From positions 496,001 to 560,000 of the forward strand of contig NZ_AUMD01000011.1 of the NCBI RefSeq assembly GCF_000430505.1: a DNA stretch of 64,000 nucleotides. Direction: 5' to 3'. The notes beneath the pieces were generated by a model. The model had not been told where the DNA came from and made no database searches. It worked only from the letters and a program-made list of their open reading frames with translations. This document shows positions 33,812 to 42,845 of this stretch, one piece after another. This stretch comes from Eisenibacter elegans DSM 3317 (lineage in GTDB: Bacteria > Bacteroidota > Bacteroidia > Cytophagales > Microscillaceae). The first letter of the stretch is position 1. Each line of letters starts with the position of its first letter. A program made the translations under genes and the position numbers.

Positions 33812-35320
33812 ATGACTTATCGGTATTTATCTGTTTTTTGGCATTGCTGGCCGCTGTTTTGGCGTGTGTGGACGGCAAGTGTAGGACTTTGGCTCTGGGC
33901 TGTATCCGCAGGTGCACAAGTGCCCGATAGCAGCTATTGGTATCGCGAGCCTTGGGAACGGGTATTGGTGGGGCAAAGTTTACTGCCACAGGCGGCCTTC
34001 TTGGCCGATGACTCACTACCCGGCTACAGCCGCATCGGACTGCGGTATGTCCAAGACCAAGGTACTTGGCGGCGGATACAAGCCCCTGAAGAAAGCACGG
34101 TGGCAGGGTTGGAAGTAGCGGGCTTACGCCAACAAGGGCGGCTGACCTTGCAGGGCGGCTTTGTGTATGCTTGGCAGCAAGACCAAGGGCAGCAGTGGGC
34201 CAATGTAGCCAACCCGTTTTCGGGCAATCCCTTTATTTGGTCTGACCCCTTCGAGGGGCGCTGGCGGAGGCATAGCATCCACACAACGGTGCTGGCGGCC
34301 TTGCCCTTGGGTGAGCGCTGGAGGGTGGGCTTAGCCTTGGACTATGGCATAGGCCAAGGAGCACGCAACACAGACCCAAGACCTTTTTATCGTTACCGAC
34401 ATTTGGAGCTGCTGCCCTCGGTGGCTTGGCGAAATGCCACAGGGAGTTGGCGTGCCGGGCTGACAGTAGGCCTGCGCGATGAGGTAGAAGAGAACCAAAT
34501 GGGCTTTTTTTCTAACAACCCTGTGTTGCTCTTTAAACTCAAAGGTTTGGGAGCATTTGAGCGCACCCCCGCATTACAGGCCGACCGACGTTTGGCTGGA
34601 ACACAAACCGTGGCGCGTGTCCACCTCATTCACCAAAAAAATAAGCAACACTGGCAACTGGCAGGCTCTTGGGTGGCTGGAGCCGTGGAGGCGCAAGAGG
34701 GCATCAGTGCGCCCAACCCGGGTGGACTGTGGTACAGGCAGCAATGGCAAGTGCAAGCGGCCTATCAACTCCAGAAAACACAGCTCTGGACGCTGCAAGT
34801 GCATACACACCAAGTGCTGAACGAAGGCGAAGACCCGGTGTTCAGAGCGGTAAGTTTTATATCTGAACAAGCCCGCTACGGCGCACAAATCAGCTGGCAA
34901 ACCCATCGGCGGAGCAACCCTTGGCAACTGGCCTACCGCAGCCATTGGACGGAGCACTTTGCCCAAGACTTGAGCCTGCAAAGCCAACAGACCCTCCAAC
35001 TTTGGTATCAGGAGTTGGGCTATATGGGGCAGCAGCAGGTACTCAAACAACATTTGCTCTGGTGGGAGCTAGGGCTTTGGCATCAGCAGCCCCTGATGGG
35101 GCAGTGGTTGGGTGGGCAGACCAATGAGTTGAGTAATAACTTATATCGCCCTGATTTTGAGGTGATGAATCAGGCTGTTAGTGGATTACACAGCAGCTTG
35201 GCCTTTGACTATCGCCGTGGGCAAGGCCAAATTTGGCGTGTGCGTTTGGCTTATCATTATGCCCAAGCACAAAGAACCGACCGCCAACAAGTACAAGGAA
35301 GTTTGCTATTTTTTTATTGA
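33812..35320 (+). CDS. DUF6850-like outer-membrane protein
   Basis: A 502-residue predicted beta-barrel protein. ATG 33812 starts a basic N terminus and a hydrophobic stretch (TASVGLWLWAVSAGA then Q). The start of the mature region (SYWYREPWERVL) and the repeated strands with Trp/Tyr girdles, ending with LLFFY, fit outer-membrane proteins of the DUF6850 type, which accompany DUF4876 and TonB receptors in Bacteroidota. Probable roles are a second channel or receptor component of the same uptake system. The 221-bp gap before it contains a repeat, so it may have its own promoter. Confidence 0.75.
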   Translation: MTYRYLSVFWHCWPLFWRVWTASVGLWLWAVSAGAQVPDSSYWYREPWERVLVGQSLLPQAAFLADDSLPGYSRIGLRYVQDQGTWRRIQAPEESTVAGLEVAGLRQQGRLTLQGGFVYAWQQDQGQQWANVANPFSGNPFIWSDPFEGRWRRHSIHTTVLAALPLGERWRVGLALDYGIGQGARNTDPRPFYRYRHLELLPSVAWRNATGSWRAGLTVGLRDEVEENQMGFFSNNPVLLFKLKGLGAFERTPALQADRRLAGTQTVARVHLIHQKNKQHWQLAGSWVAGAVEAQEGISAPNPGGLWYRQQWQVQAAYQLQKTQLWTLQVHTHQVLNEGEDPVFRAVSFISEQARYGAQISWQTHRRSNPWQLAYRSHWTEHFAQDLSLQSQQTLQLWYQELGYMGQQQVLKQHLLWWELGLWHQQPLMGQWLGGQTNELSNNLYRPDFEVMNQAVSGLHSSLAFDYRRGQGQIWRVRLAYHYAQAQRTDRQQVQGSLLFFY

Positions 35321-35325
35321 ATCTG

Positions 35326-36192
35326 ATGAAATTGACCCCCAAATATCTTTTGCTCACGTTCAGCCTATGGTTGGGCTTGATGGCCTGTCAAGGGCTAAAA
35401 CCATCGGGCATTGACCACCGCCCGACCAATGCCTTGTTTCCTGCCTACACAGCGCTTCTGGCACAGGAGCGTGCATGGATAGACTCTTTGTTGGTGTATG
35501 GCCTTGACCACGAGGCACTCTATACCCTGCTCGACAGCCTCAAGCCGATGAGTTCATTGCGTAGTTTTGCGGCTCCTATCGCCCGCGACAGCAGCACCGC
35601 CGAAGGAAGTGCCGATGCCCTGCGCAATGCAATTTATCTCGATACCTTGCGGCAGGTACAAGCCTTGGTACAAGCCATTGAGCATCCACGCTGGGCTTTC
35701 TGCTGGATACCGTTTCAGACCAATTATCAGGGGCAAAGACACAGCCAGCTCTTGGTGGTACACCGGGGACGATTTAGGGCGCTGATGCAGGAGCAGGCCG
35801 CTTTTTTTGGCCAATGGGGCTTCACACCCGACACAGCTCCGGCAGTGGTGCTGGCTTTTATAGAATGTGCTCCCAATTTGGATAGATTCAGAGGATATGG
35901 CTACTTGTTTGGGTATCCGAAGCACGCCGTAGATTTTTTTGTGGAAGCTGCCAGGAGCTCCCAAGAAACGGGGGAGTTTGTAAAGCGCAGCTTTTTCCAC
36001 ATTCCGACCTATGCCGCGCCTTCGGGGTATTTTACCTATGCCCTGCCCGAAGGTGCTGTCCCTTCGGCACAGGATTCGGCACTTTATCGTCGTGCCGAAA
36101 AAACCTTGACACATTACCGTGCGCTGCGTGCACAATATCAAGAACCCTCGGGGGTGCGGGTGATGGACTTGCTGCAGGCTGCGGGGCTTTGA
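35326..36192 (+). CDS. Lipoprotein of unknown function in the TonB receptor cluster
   Basis: A 288-residue lipoprotein (signal sequence ending GLMAC). ATG 35326 lies 6 bases after the DUF6850 stop codon. The protein is helix-rich, with a conserved-looking central region GRFRALMQEQAAFFGQWGF and an aromatic YGYLFGYPKHAVDFFVEAARSSQETG segment followed by SFFHIPTYAAPSGYFTYALPEGA. No family is recognised with confidence; its position ties it to the uptake system. Confidence 0.7.
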   Translation: MKLTPKYLLLTFSLWLGLMACQGLKPSGIDHRPTNALFPAYTALLAQERAWIDSLLVYGLDHEALYTLLDSLKPMSSLRSFAAPIARDSSTAEGSADALRNAIYLDTLRQVQALVQAIEHPRWAFCWIPFQTNYQGQRHSQLLVVHRGRFRALMQEQAAFFGQWGFTPDTAPAVVLAFIECAPNLDRFRGYGYLFGYPKHAVDFFVEAARSSQETGEFVKRSFFHIPTYAAPSGYFTYALPEGAVPSAQDSALYRRAEKTLTHYRALRAQYQEPSGVRVMDLLQAAGL

Positions 36193-36268
36193 ACTATGCG
36201 GGCAAAATAATTCCGAATATCGTTTTGAAAAATAGGCCATACTTGTTAATTTGAGCCAAATAAACATC

Positions 36269-36299
36269 GAAGCCTTTGGGAGAATACCTCAAGGGCTTC
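36269..36299. terminator. Hairpin between the lipoprotein and phosphotransferase genes
   Basis: GAAGCCTTTGGG (36269-36280) pairs with CTCAAGGGCTTC (36288-36299), 12 bp allowing two G-T pairs, loop of 7. There is no following T-run; it may be a weak terminator or a 5' UTR structure 17 bases before ATG 36316. Confidence 0.4.
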
Positions 36300-36315
36300 C
36301 TCAAACTAACAAACT

Positions 36316-37389
36316 ATGAGTCTATCTAGTGATGAATCGAAACCCATCCGCAGCGGCGAAGAGCTGAACATTGACGCTTTGGAAGCTTTTTTGAATGAAG
36401 CGCTCCAAACCGATGGCGCTCAAAAGCTGGTGGTGGAGCAGTTTCCAAGTGGTTTTTCCAATCTGACCTACCTCATCAAGCTCGGAGCGCAGGAGTTGGT
36501 CTTGCGCCGCCCGCCTTTTGGTTATGAAAAAATTGCCAAAGGCCACGATATGGGGCGCGAGTACAAGGTCTTGCACAGCCTACAGCCGCATTACCCCAAA
36601 GCCCCCCGTCCACTGGTATACACAGAAAATACCGAGGTTATTGGGGCACCTTTTTATGTGATGGAGCGCGTAAAGGGTATTATCCTGCGGGCGCGTCAGG
36701 ATACGGGCTTTGACCAAGCAACAAACCAACGTTTTTATCAAAACTTCATCGATAACCTGGCTGACCTACACAACCTCGATCTAAACGCCACCGGCCTAGC
36801 CGATTTGGGCAAGACCGAAGGCTATCTGCAACGCCAAGTCGAAGGTTGGATTAAGCGCTACAAAAATGCCCAAACCGACGACATTCCCGAAATGGAAGAG
36901 GCGCTGGCTTGGTTTCCACAAAATATTCCACAAACAAGCTACAACGCCCTCATTCATAACGACTATAAGTTTGACAATATCGTGCTCGACCCCACCGACC
37001 CGACCCAAATCAAGGCCGTGCTCGACTGGGAGATGACCACTGTTGGCGATGCGCTCAGCGACCTAGCCACTGCCCTGGCCTACATCCCCGAAGAGGGAGA
37101 TCCTGCGGCTTCGCTCGTTAATTTTTCTATCAAAATACGCCCCGGTGCGCTCAACCGGGAGGAGTTGTTGGCGCTTTACCAAGAGCGCACCCAGCGTGAG
37201 GCTCACGATATGGTCTTTTATTATGCCTTTGCCATCTTTAAGCTAGGGGTGATTATCCAGCAGATATACTTCCGCTACAAAAAAGGATTCACTCAAGACC
37301 AGCGCTTTGCGCCGCTAATTTTTATGGTAAAAGACTGTGGCAAGATGTCCTCACTCGCCATTCGCAGCGGCAGAATACGTAACTTTTAA
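36316..37389 (+). CDS. Aminoglycoside phosphotransferase-fold kinase (ACAD10/11-like)
   Basis: A 357-residue cytoplasmic small-molecule kinase. Seen: LVLRRPPFG (ATP-binding Lys/Arg strand), YVMERVKG hinge, the catalytic loop LIHNDYKFDNIVLD (about 213-226) and the metal-binding VLDWEMTTVGD (about 235-245). This subfamily resembles the kinase domain fused to acyl-CoA dehydrogenases in ACAD10/11, which phosphorylates 4-hydroxy acids or their CoA esters. Substrate here is unknown. It is 8 bases before a histidine-phosphatase gene, so phosphorylation and dephosphorylation may be coupled. Confidence 0.88.
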   Translation: MSLSSDESKPIRSGEELNIDALEAFLNEALQTDGAQKLVVEQFPSGFSNLTYLIKLGAQELVLRRPPFGYEKIAKGHDMGREYKVLHSLQPHYPKAPRPLVYTENTEVIGAPFYVMERVKGIILRARQDTGFDQATNQRFYQNFIDNLADLHNLDLNATGLADLGKTEGYLQRQVEGWIKRYKNAQTDDIPEMEEALAWFPQNIPQTSYNALIHNDYKFDNIVLDPTDPTQIKAVLDWEMTTVGDALSDLATALAYIPEEGDPAASLVNFSIKIRPGALNREELLALYQERTQREAHDMVFYYAFAIFKLGVIIQQIYFRYKKGFTQDQRFAPLIFMVKDCGKMSSLAIRSGRIRNF

Positions 37390-37397
37390 CAAGACTT

Positions 37398-38099
37398 ATG
37401 ACCAATATCTATTTGTTACGCCACGGTCAGGCTTCGTTCCTGAGCGACAATTACGACCAGCTCTCGCCCTTGGGCGAGCAGCAGTCGGAGGCTTTGGGGA
37501 AATATTTTGCCCAAAAAAATATCCAGCCCGGCGCTGTCTGGTGTGGGGAGTTGGTGCGTCATCGCCAAACACTCGATGCCTTTGTGAAAGGCTTTGGGGC
37601 AGCATTGCCCGAGGCGCAGTTTGATGCGGTGTTCAATGAGCACCAAGGCACCGAAGTTTACAAGGCCTATAAAGAAGAACTGCTACAAGCCGAGCCTGAG
37701 CTACAAGCCCGCCTACAAAGCCACGGTAAACACGACCCCGAAGTGCGCAAAGGCTTCCTGAGATTGTTTTTCAAGTCTATCCACGCTTGGTCGCAAGGCG
37801 AGCTAGTGGCCGAAGGCTTCGAACAGTTTAGTCAGTTTGCCAGCCGTGTACACAAGGCCAACAAACTACTACAAGAGCAGGCCCAACTACATCAGGATAT
37901 TCTGGTGTTTACCTCTGGCGGCACGGTGTCGATGTTTATCGGCCTGATGCTGGAGCTGAAACCCAGCCAAGTGATAGACCTCAACTGGCAGACACGCAAC
38001 ACCGGTATCACTGAGCTGGCCTATGGCAACAAACGCTTTTTCTTGAGAGGATTCAACCAAGTGCCCCACTTGCCCGACGAGTGGATTAGCTATGTCTGA
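37398..38099 (+). CDS. Histidine phosphatase superfamily protein
   Basis: A 233-residue phosphoglycerate-mutase-like phosphatase. The catalytic LLRHGQAS motif is at residues 5-12, with the second histidine in VFTSGGTVSMF-like region replaced in spacing by TSGG (about 174-177) as in the family variant lacking the classical His-Ala-Gly, so the second catalytic histidine is unclear. A glutamate in FNEHQGTE and Arg in GELVRHRQT support the fold. It follows the kinase by 8 bases. The substrate is unknown; small phosphate esters are usual. Confidence 0.82.
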   Translation: MTNIYLLRHGQASFLSDNYDQLSPLGEQQSEALGKYFAQKNIQPGAVWCGELVRHRQTLDAFVKGFGAALPEAQFDAVFNEHQGTEVYKAYKEELLQAEPELQARLQSHGKHDPEVRKGFLRLFFKSIHAWSQGELVAEGFEQFSQFASRVHKANKLLQEQAQLHQDILVFTSGGTVSMFIGLMLELKPSQVIDLNWQTRNTGITELAYGNKRFFLRGFNQVPHLPDEWISYV

Positions 38100-38198
38100 T
38101 GAACAGAAACAGGGGTTTAGATGTTATCACTTAGAGTTTGCCTCGCTATGGGCAAATGTATGGTGCTTTTGGCACAGACCCCACTTGATTTTTAAGAT

Positions 38199-38630
38199 AT
38201 GATTCTGAACTATAAAGATATTGACCTCCAAGCCCTCAACAGCAGCGGGCGAGGCGCTATGGCCGAGCATATCGGCATTGAGTTTACAGAAATTGGCGAA
38301 GACTATGTCTGTGGTAAAATGCCTGTAGACCACCGAACCAAACAGCCCTATGGGATTTTACACGGAGGCGCTTCGGTGGTATTGGCCGAGACGCTGGGGA
38401 GCGTAGGTGCTGCCCTGAGTGTAGATATGAACAAGTACCAATGTGTGGGCTTGGACATCAACTCCAATCATATTCGCTCGGTGTACGAAGGATATGTGTA
38501 TGGCAAAGCACAAGCCCTGCACATTGGCAAAACGACCCAAGTATGGCAGATTGAAATTCGCAATGAAGCCGATAAGCTGGTCAATGTCAGTAGGCTGACA
38601 ATGGCCGTTATCGAAAAAGGAAGCCGATAA
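38199..38630 (+). CDS. menI: Hotdog-fold thioesterase, probable DHNA-CoA hydrolase
   Basis: A 143-residue hotdog enzyme of the PaaI/YdiI type. The motif TKQPYGILHGGASVVLAETLGS (about 47-68) includes the catalytic Glu in the helix after HGG. Proteins of this subgroup hydrolyse 1,4-dihydroxy-2-naphthoyl-CoA in menaquinone synthesis. The next gene encodes isochorismate synthase MenF, which supports that role. It may also act on other acyl-CoAs. There is a 99-bp gap after the phosphatase gene, so it may be a separate unit. Confidence 0.8.
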   Translation: MILNYKDIDLQALNSSGRGAMAEHIGIEFTEIGEDYVCGKMPVDHRTKQPYGILHGGASVVLAETLGSVGAALSVDMNKYQCVGLDINSNHIRSVYEGYVYGKAQALHIGKTTQVWQIEIRNEADKLVNVSRLTMAVIEKGSR

Positions 38631-38662
38631 GCTGCCAATTTCTGATTTGGAATTAGTGTGAT

Positions 38663-39877
38663 ATGACGCATTCAACCCTCTCTTCTACCCATACCCATCT
38701 AGCGCCACAGCGCTTATTAGAAACCACTTGGGCTTTGCAATGGCCTACGGCAGTCTGGCGTTTGCCACGTGAGCGCACTATCCACTGGCTTGCAGATACA
38801 CAAGCGCAGCCCTTGATAGGCAAGCTCGACCTTGAGGAATCCCCAGCAGGATTTGCGGTAGCGCCTTTTATCAATCCAGAAGGCGGTCAGACACGCCTGC
38901 TTCGTGCGGATTTGTATGGACAATGGCCTCAGGGAACATCGCCCGATCTCGCGCAACTGCAAGCTGCTGAGGGCGCTTGGCCTGCGCTAGAACAGCTCAA
39001 ACAAGGCTGTATAGCCCACACTCCCGCACACTACCCAGTGCCTCCCAACAGCAGCCAACCCATAGCGGCTTCTCAAACACAATATGAGGCAGCAGTGGCG
39101 GCGGCCATTACGTCTATCAAGGAAGGAGTATTTCAGAAAGTAGTGCTTTCGCGCACCAAACGCAGCGCTTTGCCCTCAAATTTTGAGCTTTATACCCTTT
39201 TTATGGTTCTGTGCGAAGCATATCCGCAGGCATTCGTCTATACCTTCTCGATACCCGGAGAGGGTACGTGGATAGGCGCTACACCCGAAACGCTCATCCA
39301 AGTAGAAGCAGGTAAGACCTTCCGTACGGTAGCCCTCGCCGGCACACAATCCCACCTGCCCGAAAGACCACTGAGCCAAGCCCCTTGGACACAAAAGGAA
39401 ATCGCCGAACAAGCCCTCGTAAGCCGTTATATCATCAACTGCTTCAAGAAAATACGCCTGCGCGAATTTGAAGAACAAGGGCCGCGTACGGTAGTCGCAG
39501 GGCACTTGATCCACCTACAGACGGACTTTGTGGTGGATATGGAAGCCACCAACTTCCCCCAATTGGGTACGGTAATGCTCGACCTGCTCCATCCCACCTC
39601 TGCTATTTGTGGAATGCCTCAGCCTCCGGCACAAGCTTTTTTGTTGGCACAAGAAGGCTACCAACGAGGCTTTTATAGTGGCTATCTGGGGCCGGTCAAT
39701 ATTGCAGATGCCAGCCGGCTTTTTGTCAACTTAAGGTGCATACAGCTTACGGCTCAAGAGGCTATTGCGTATGCGGGCGCAGGCGTTACTGAAGACTCGG
39801 ACCCGCGCAAGGAATGGCTCGAAACAGAGATGAAATGCCAAACAGTTTTGCGCCATTTGGCCAAGTCGGAAAAATAA
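38663..39877 (+). CDS. menF: Isochorismate synthase (chorismate-binding enzyme)
   Basis: A 404-residue enzyme that converts chorismate to isochorismate, the first step toward menaquinone or siderophores. The C-terminal chorismate-binding domain (about 135-400) contains VVLSRTKRS, IPGEGTWIGATPETL, the RTVALAGTQ motif, HPTSAICGMPQ and AGAGVTEDSDPRKEWLETE with the Mg2+-binding glutamates. The N-terminal 130 residues are poorly conserved, as usual. It lies 32 bases after the thioesterase gene, so a menaquinone role is favoured. ATG 38663. Confidence 0.9.
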   Translation: MTHSTLSSTHTHLAPQRLLETTWALQWPTAVWRLPRERTIHWLADTQAQPLIGKLDLEESPAGFAVAPFINPEGGQTRLLRADLYGQWPQGTSPDLAQLQAAEGAWPALEQLKQGCIAHTPAHYPVPPNSSQPIAASQTQYEAAVAAAITSIKEGVFQKVVLSRTKRSALPSNFELYTLFMVLCEAYPQAFVYTFSIPGEGTWIGATPETLIQVEAGKTFRTVALAGTQSHLPERPLSQAPWTQKEIAEQALVSRYIINCFKKIRLREFEEQGPRTVVAGHLIHLQTDFVVDMEATNFPQLGTVMLDLLHPTSAICGMPQPPAQAFLLAQEGYQRGFYSGYLGPVNIADASRLFVNLRCIQLTAQEAIAYAGAGVTEDSDPRKEWLETEMKCQTVLRHLAKSEK

Positions 39878-39961
39878 GCTGCATACTGGTGCAACTTTTA
39901 TCTGTATAAAGCTGTCTTATAATAGACCTTTACTCACCTAACCACTCAACGCTATACTGTT

Positions 39962-40570
39962 ATGGCTAATCTATCTGCCAAGGCTGATGCCATCATCGAC
40001 AACCACATCCTCTGGTCTATGGCCGCCGGCGCACTCCCTGTGCCCCTGCTTGATATGGCTGCTATCACTGCTATCCAACTCAATATGTTACGAGAGCTGA
40101 GCGCACTCTATGGTCGGGAATATTCTGAAACCTTTGGCCGCAATATTATCGGATCACTTACCGGCGCGACCTTGGCCAAGGTGGGCGCTTCGCTGCTCAA
40201 AACCATTCCGGGCATTGGCTCACTCCTAGGGGGGATGCCGATGGTGGTGCTTTCCGGGGCATCGACTTATGCGATGGGACAAGTATTTAAAAAACAACTC
40301 CAAGTCGAAGATATTCAGAACACCTTCAGTATGGATACTGCCAAGAAGGTATACAACGAAGCTTTTGAGACTGGTAAAGATTATGTCAAACAACTCCGTA
40401 AGCAGGTAGGTTGGGACAAAGATGAAGCCCGTGCAAGCCAAAGCCAGGCCAACGAAGCGCAAAAAGCTTTTTATGAAAAAATGGAGCTATTGGCTGATTT
40501 GCACAAACGCGGAATCCTCTCGGATGAGGAATACCAACAGAAAAAGGCAACCCTGCTGGCTCAACTCTAA
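39962..40570 (+). CDS. DUF697 membrane-associated protein with C-terminal SHOCT-like motif
   Basis: A 202-residue protein. Residues about 1-140 match the DUF697 pattern: a helical start (ADAIIDNHILWSMAAGALPVPLLDMAAI), and two Gly-rich hydrophobic hairpins (GATLAKVGASLLKTIPGIGSLLGGMP). The C-terminal helix pair LADLHKRGILSDEEYQQKKATLL is a SHOCT-type oligomerisation motif. DUF697 proteins often accompany GTPases or membrane-stress functions; no GTPase gene is adjacent. Stands alone. Confidence 0.82.
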   Translation: MANLSAKADAIIDNHILWSMAAGALPVPLLDMAAITAIQLNMLRELSALYGREYSETFGRNIIGSLTGATLAKVGASLLKTIPGIGSLLGGMPMVVLSGASTYAMGQVFKKQLQVEDIQNTFSMDTAKKVYNEAFETGKDYVKQLRKQVGWDKDEARASQSQANEAQKAFYEKMELLADLHKRGILSDEEYQQKKATLLAQL

Positions 40571-40722
40571 GCCATATATTTCCGAACAACATAGAGGTTT
40601 TCAGCTCCGCGCAGTTGCCTGTATTTCACAGGTAACTGGCAGTAGCATCTTTCAAACAGCAAGAGCTTGGTATACGTATAGTTTTAAGACATATACACCA
40701 CACACACCCAACTCCTCTTGTT

Positions 40723-42696
40723 ATGATGCTAAAAAAACATCTTTACTACCTCCTTGTCTTGATTTGTGGCTTGTCGGCCAATGCGCAGAATTATCAGTTG
40801 ATGTGGCGCTTTCAGGGCAATGTCTCGGCTGACGGCATTGGCGCAGTGCAAGCTTTGGATACAGATGCTTCTGGCAATGTATACATCACCGGTTTTACGG
40901 TTGGCAATTTGGATTTGCGTGGAACGGCTGCCAGCAACAATGGCCGTATCAACAGCGACAAACGGCAAGCCTATATCGCCAAATATAGCCCACAAGGCCA
41001 GCTTTTGTGGCAAAAAACACTCCCTACAACTTCGTTTAGCATCCCCAATGATATCCACATAGATGGGCAGGCGGTGTATGTACACGGAGTGTATAAAGGC
41101 GCGCTGACTATAGGGAGCAAACGCTTCAGCAGTACTAACGACCAAGCCAATTTTTTGTGTCGGGTGGATGCCAACAACGGAAATTTTATCTGGGCACAAG
41201 ACAGCCAAAGCGCCCCCATCCGCTCTACCTTTGGGCTACACCATTTTGTGGGCGACGGGCGCGGCAATCTCTATGTATACACCCGCTCAGACCACCTTTG
41301 TCGCTTCGACAAAGACGGCAACGCCACCAAGCTGAATATGGGACAGGTTTCTTGGCAGTTTCGATTCAGCACCTATGGCCTATCTATCGACCAACAGGGA
41401 AGGGTGCACCTGCTGGGGGTGATTCCTGAAAAAGACAACAGATCCGGAGAGGGGACATATACCAAGCTAGATGGAAGTAGCGCTACCGTCAAACTTCCTT
41501 TTGCTCCAGGTGCAGACCGCAGCGTGGCTTATCGCATCATCCTTGACCCACAACAAGACCGAGTAGCAGATTTTCAGCTGATGAGTATCAAAGGAGGGGG
41601 CTTGGTTTCTTCTAATGGCAAAATCACGGCCTTTGTAGACGCTGACCAAAATGCTTATTTTATGACCTATAGCGCTGATAAGCCTGCGGACGGCTCACGG
41701 TTTACCAACTGCCTGAGTAAGTTTGACCCCAATGGGAAGCTACTCTGGCGCTATGATGTACCCGGATACCTAGAGTCGGCAGCCATAGCCGCCAATGGAG
41801 AGGTGATGTTGACCTACTCCCGCTGGGACGATGTAGACAAGGCCTACTGGGTTGTTTTCGTGCACCGCCTCGATGTTGGTGGCAAACGCATTTGGAACAC
41901 CAGCTTTCCGGCGCGTAATGCCGATGGCAGCTATGGATGGGCAGAGTTTCGTTCTTCCTGTGGAACGGCCAATGTTTTTGGCCGCTTTGACCGCACCGGA
42001 AAACACTATTTCTTGTATGGGGAAATAGCCGCTGGCACTATCAATATCGATTTTGCCGGAGGCAATACCAGCCTTCAGGCCGGCTCAGGGTCTCAATCAG
42101 ACCTGTTTTTGGTCAAATATGATACTGGGCAAAAAGGCCGAACCATCACAAATAACACAGGCAGTAGCGGCAACATGACTGCTGATAATAGTGGTAATAA
42201 TGCTCGCAACGGCAACAACAATACAAGTGTCAACGGCAACAACAATAGGGCTGGAGGCGGTGTGGGGCTGCCTAGTTTTGTGGGTTGTGCCCAAGGCAAT
42301 GAAGTAGTACCGGCAGACAATGCGGCCTACGAGCAGCGGGTACTTGAGTTGGTCAATCAAGAGCGCCGCCGTAATGGCTTACCCGCCCTCACTTGGAGCG
42401 AAAGCCTAGCCCAAGCTGCGCGCTACCACGCCGCCGATATGGCCACAGACGACTACTTTGAGCACGACAGCCACGATCGAGTCAATGGCCGACTGGTGAA
42501 AGTGTGTGATACTTTTGAGCGGATTCGTCGGTTTGGACACGGCTTGGCCGAAAACATCGCCGGTACAAGCACCCCCGAAGCGGCTATGCGCCTATGGATG
42601 GACAGCCCCGGACACCGTGCCAACATCCTCAGCCGAAATACTACGCTAGGGGTAGGGTATTATCAAGGCTATTGGGTTCAGGTATTTGGGCGTTAG
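40723..42696 (+). CDS. Exported beta-propeller-like protein with C-terminal CAP/SCP domain
   Basis: A 657-residue exported protein with signal peptide (YYLLVLICGLSANA then Q). Residues about 25-460 contain repeats of the type YITGFTVGNLDLRG... AKYSPQGQLLWQKTL that resemble SBBP/PQQ-like beta-propeller blades. An Asn/Gly-rich linker of about 38 residues follows (about 475-512), then a CAP domain (about 535-657) with ALTWSESLAQAARYHAADMATDDYFEHDS, HGLAENIA and WMDSPGHRANIL. The CAP histidines and glutamates are kept. A secreted or surface-bound adhesin or binding protein is likely; no type IX signal was recognised at the end. Confidence 0.85.
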   Translation: MMLKKHLYYLLVLICGLSANAQNYQLMWRFQGNVSADGIGAVQALDTDASGNVYITGFTVGNLDLRGTAASNNGRINSDKRQAYIAKYSPQGQLLWQKTLPTTSFSIPNDIHIDGQAVYVHGVYKGALTIGSKRFSSTNDQANFLCRVDANNGNFIWAQDSQSAPIRSTFGLHHFVGDGRGNLYVYTRSDHLCRFDKDGNATKLNMGQVSWQFRFSTYGLSIDQQGRVHLLGVIPEKDNRSGEGTYTKLDGSSATVKLPFAPGADRSVAYRIILDPQQDRVADFQLMSIKGGGLVSSNGKITAFVDADQNAYFMTYSADKPADGSRFTNCLSKFDPNGKLLWRYDVPGYLESAAIAANGEVMLTYSRWDDVDKAYWVVFVHRLDVGGKRIWNTSFPARNADGSYGWAEFRSSCGTANVFGRFDRTGKHYFLYGEIAAGTINIDFAGGNTSLQAGSGSQSDLFLVKYDTGQKGRTITNNTGSSGNMTADNSGNNARNGNNNTSVNGNNNRAGGGVGLPSFVGCAQGNEVVPADNAAYEQRVLELVNQERRRNGLPALTWSESLAQAARYHAADMATDDYFEHDSHDRVNGRLVKVCDTFERIRRFGHGLAENIAGTSTPEAAMRLWMDSPGHRANILSRNTTLGVGYYQGYWVQVFGR

Positions 42697-42845
42697 TAAG
42701 ATTGCCCGAAAGCCCTATTTTATTGACCAAAAGCTTGTTTTGGTGAAAAATTACTAACTTGCACCGGCTTACGCGCTTGCGTATAGCCGGTATTGTTGTG
42801 TTTAGTTATTTGCCATTTATTTCCCCTCAAACTACCTGCTTTGTC

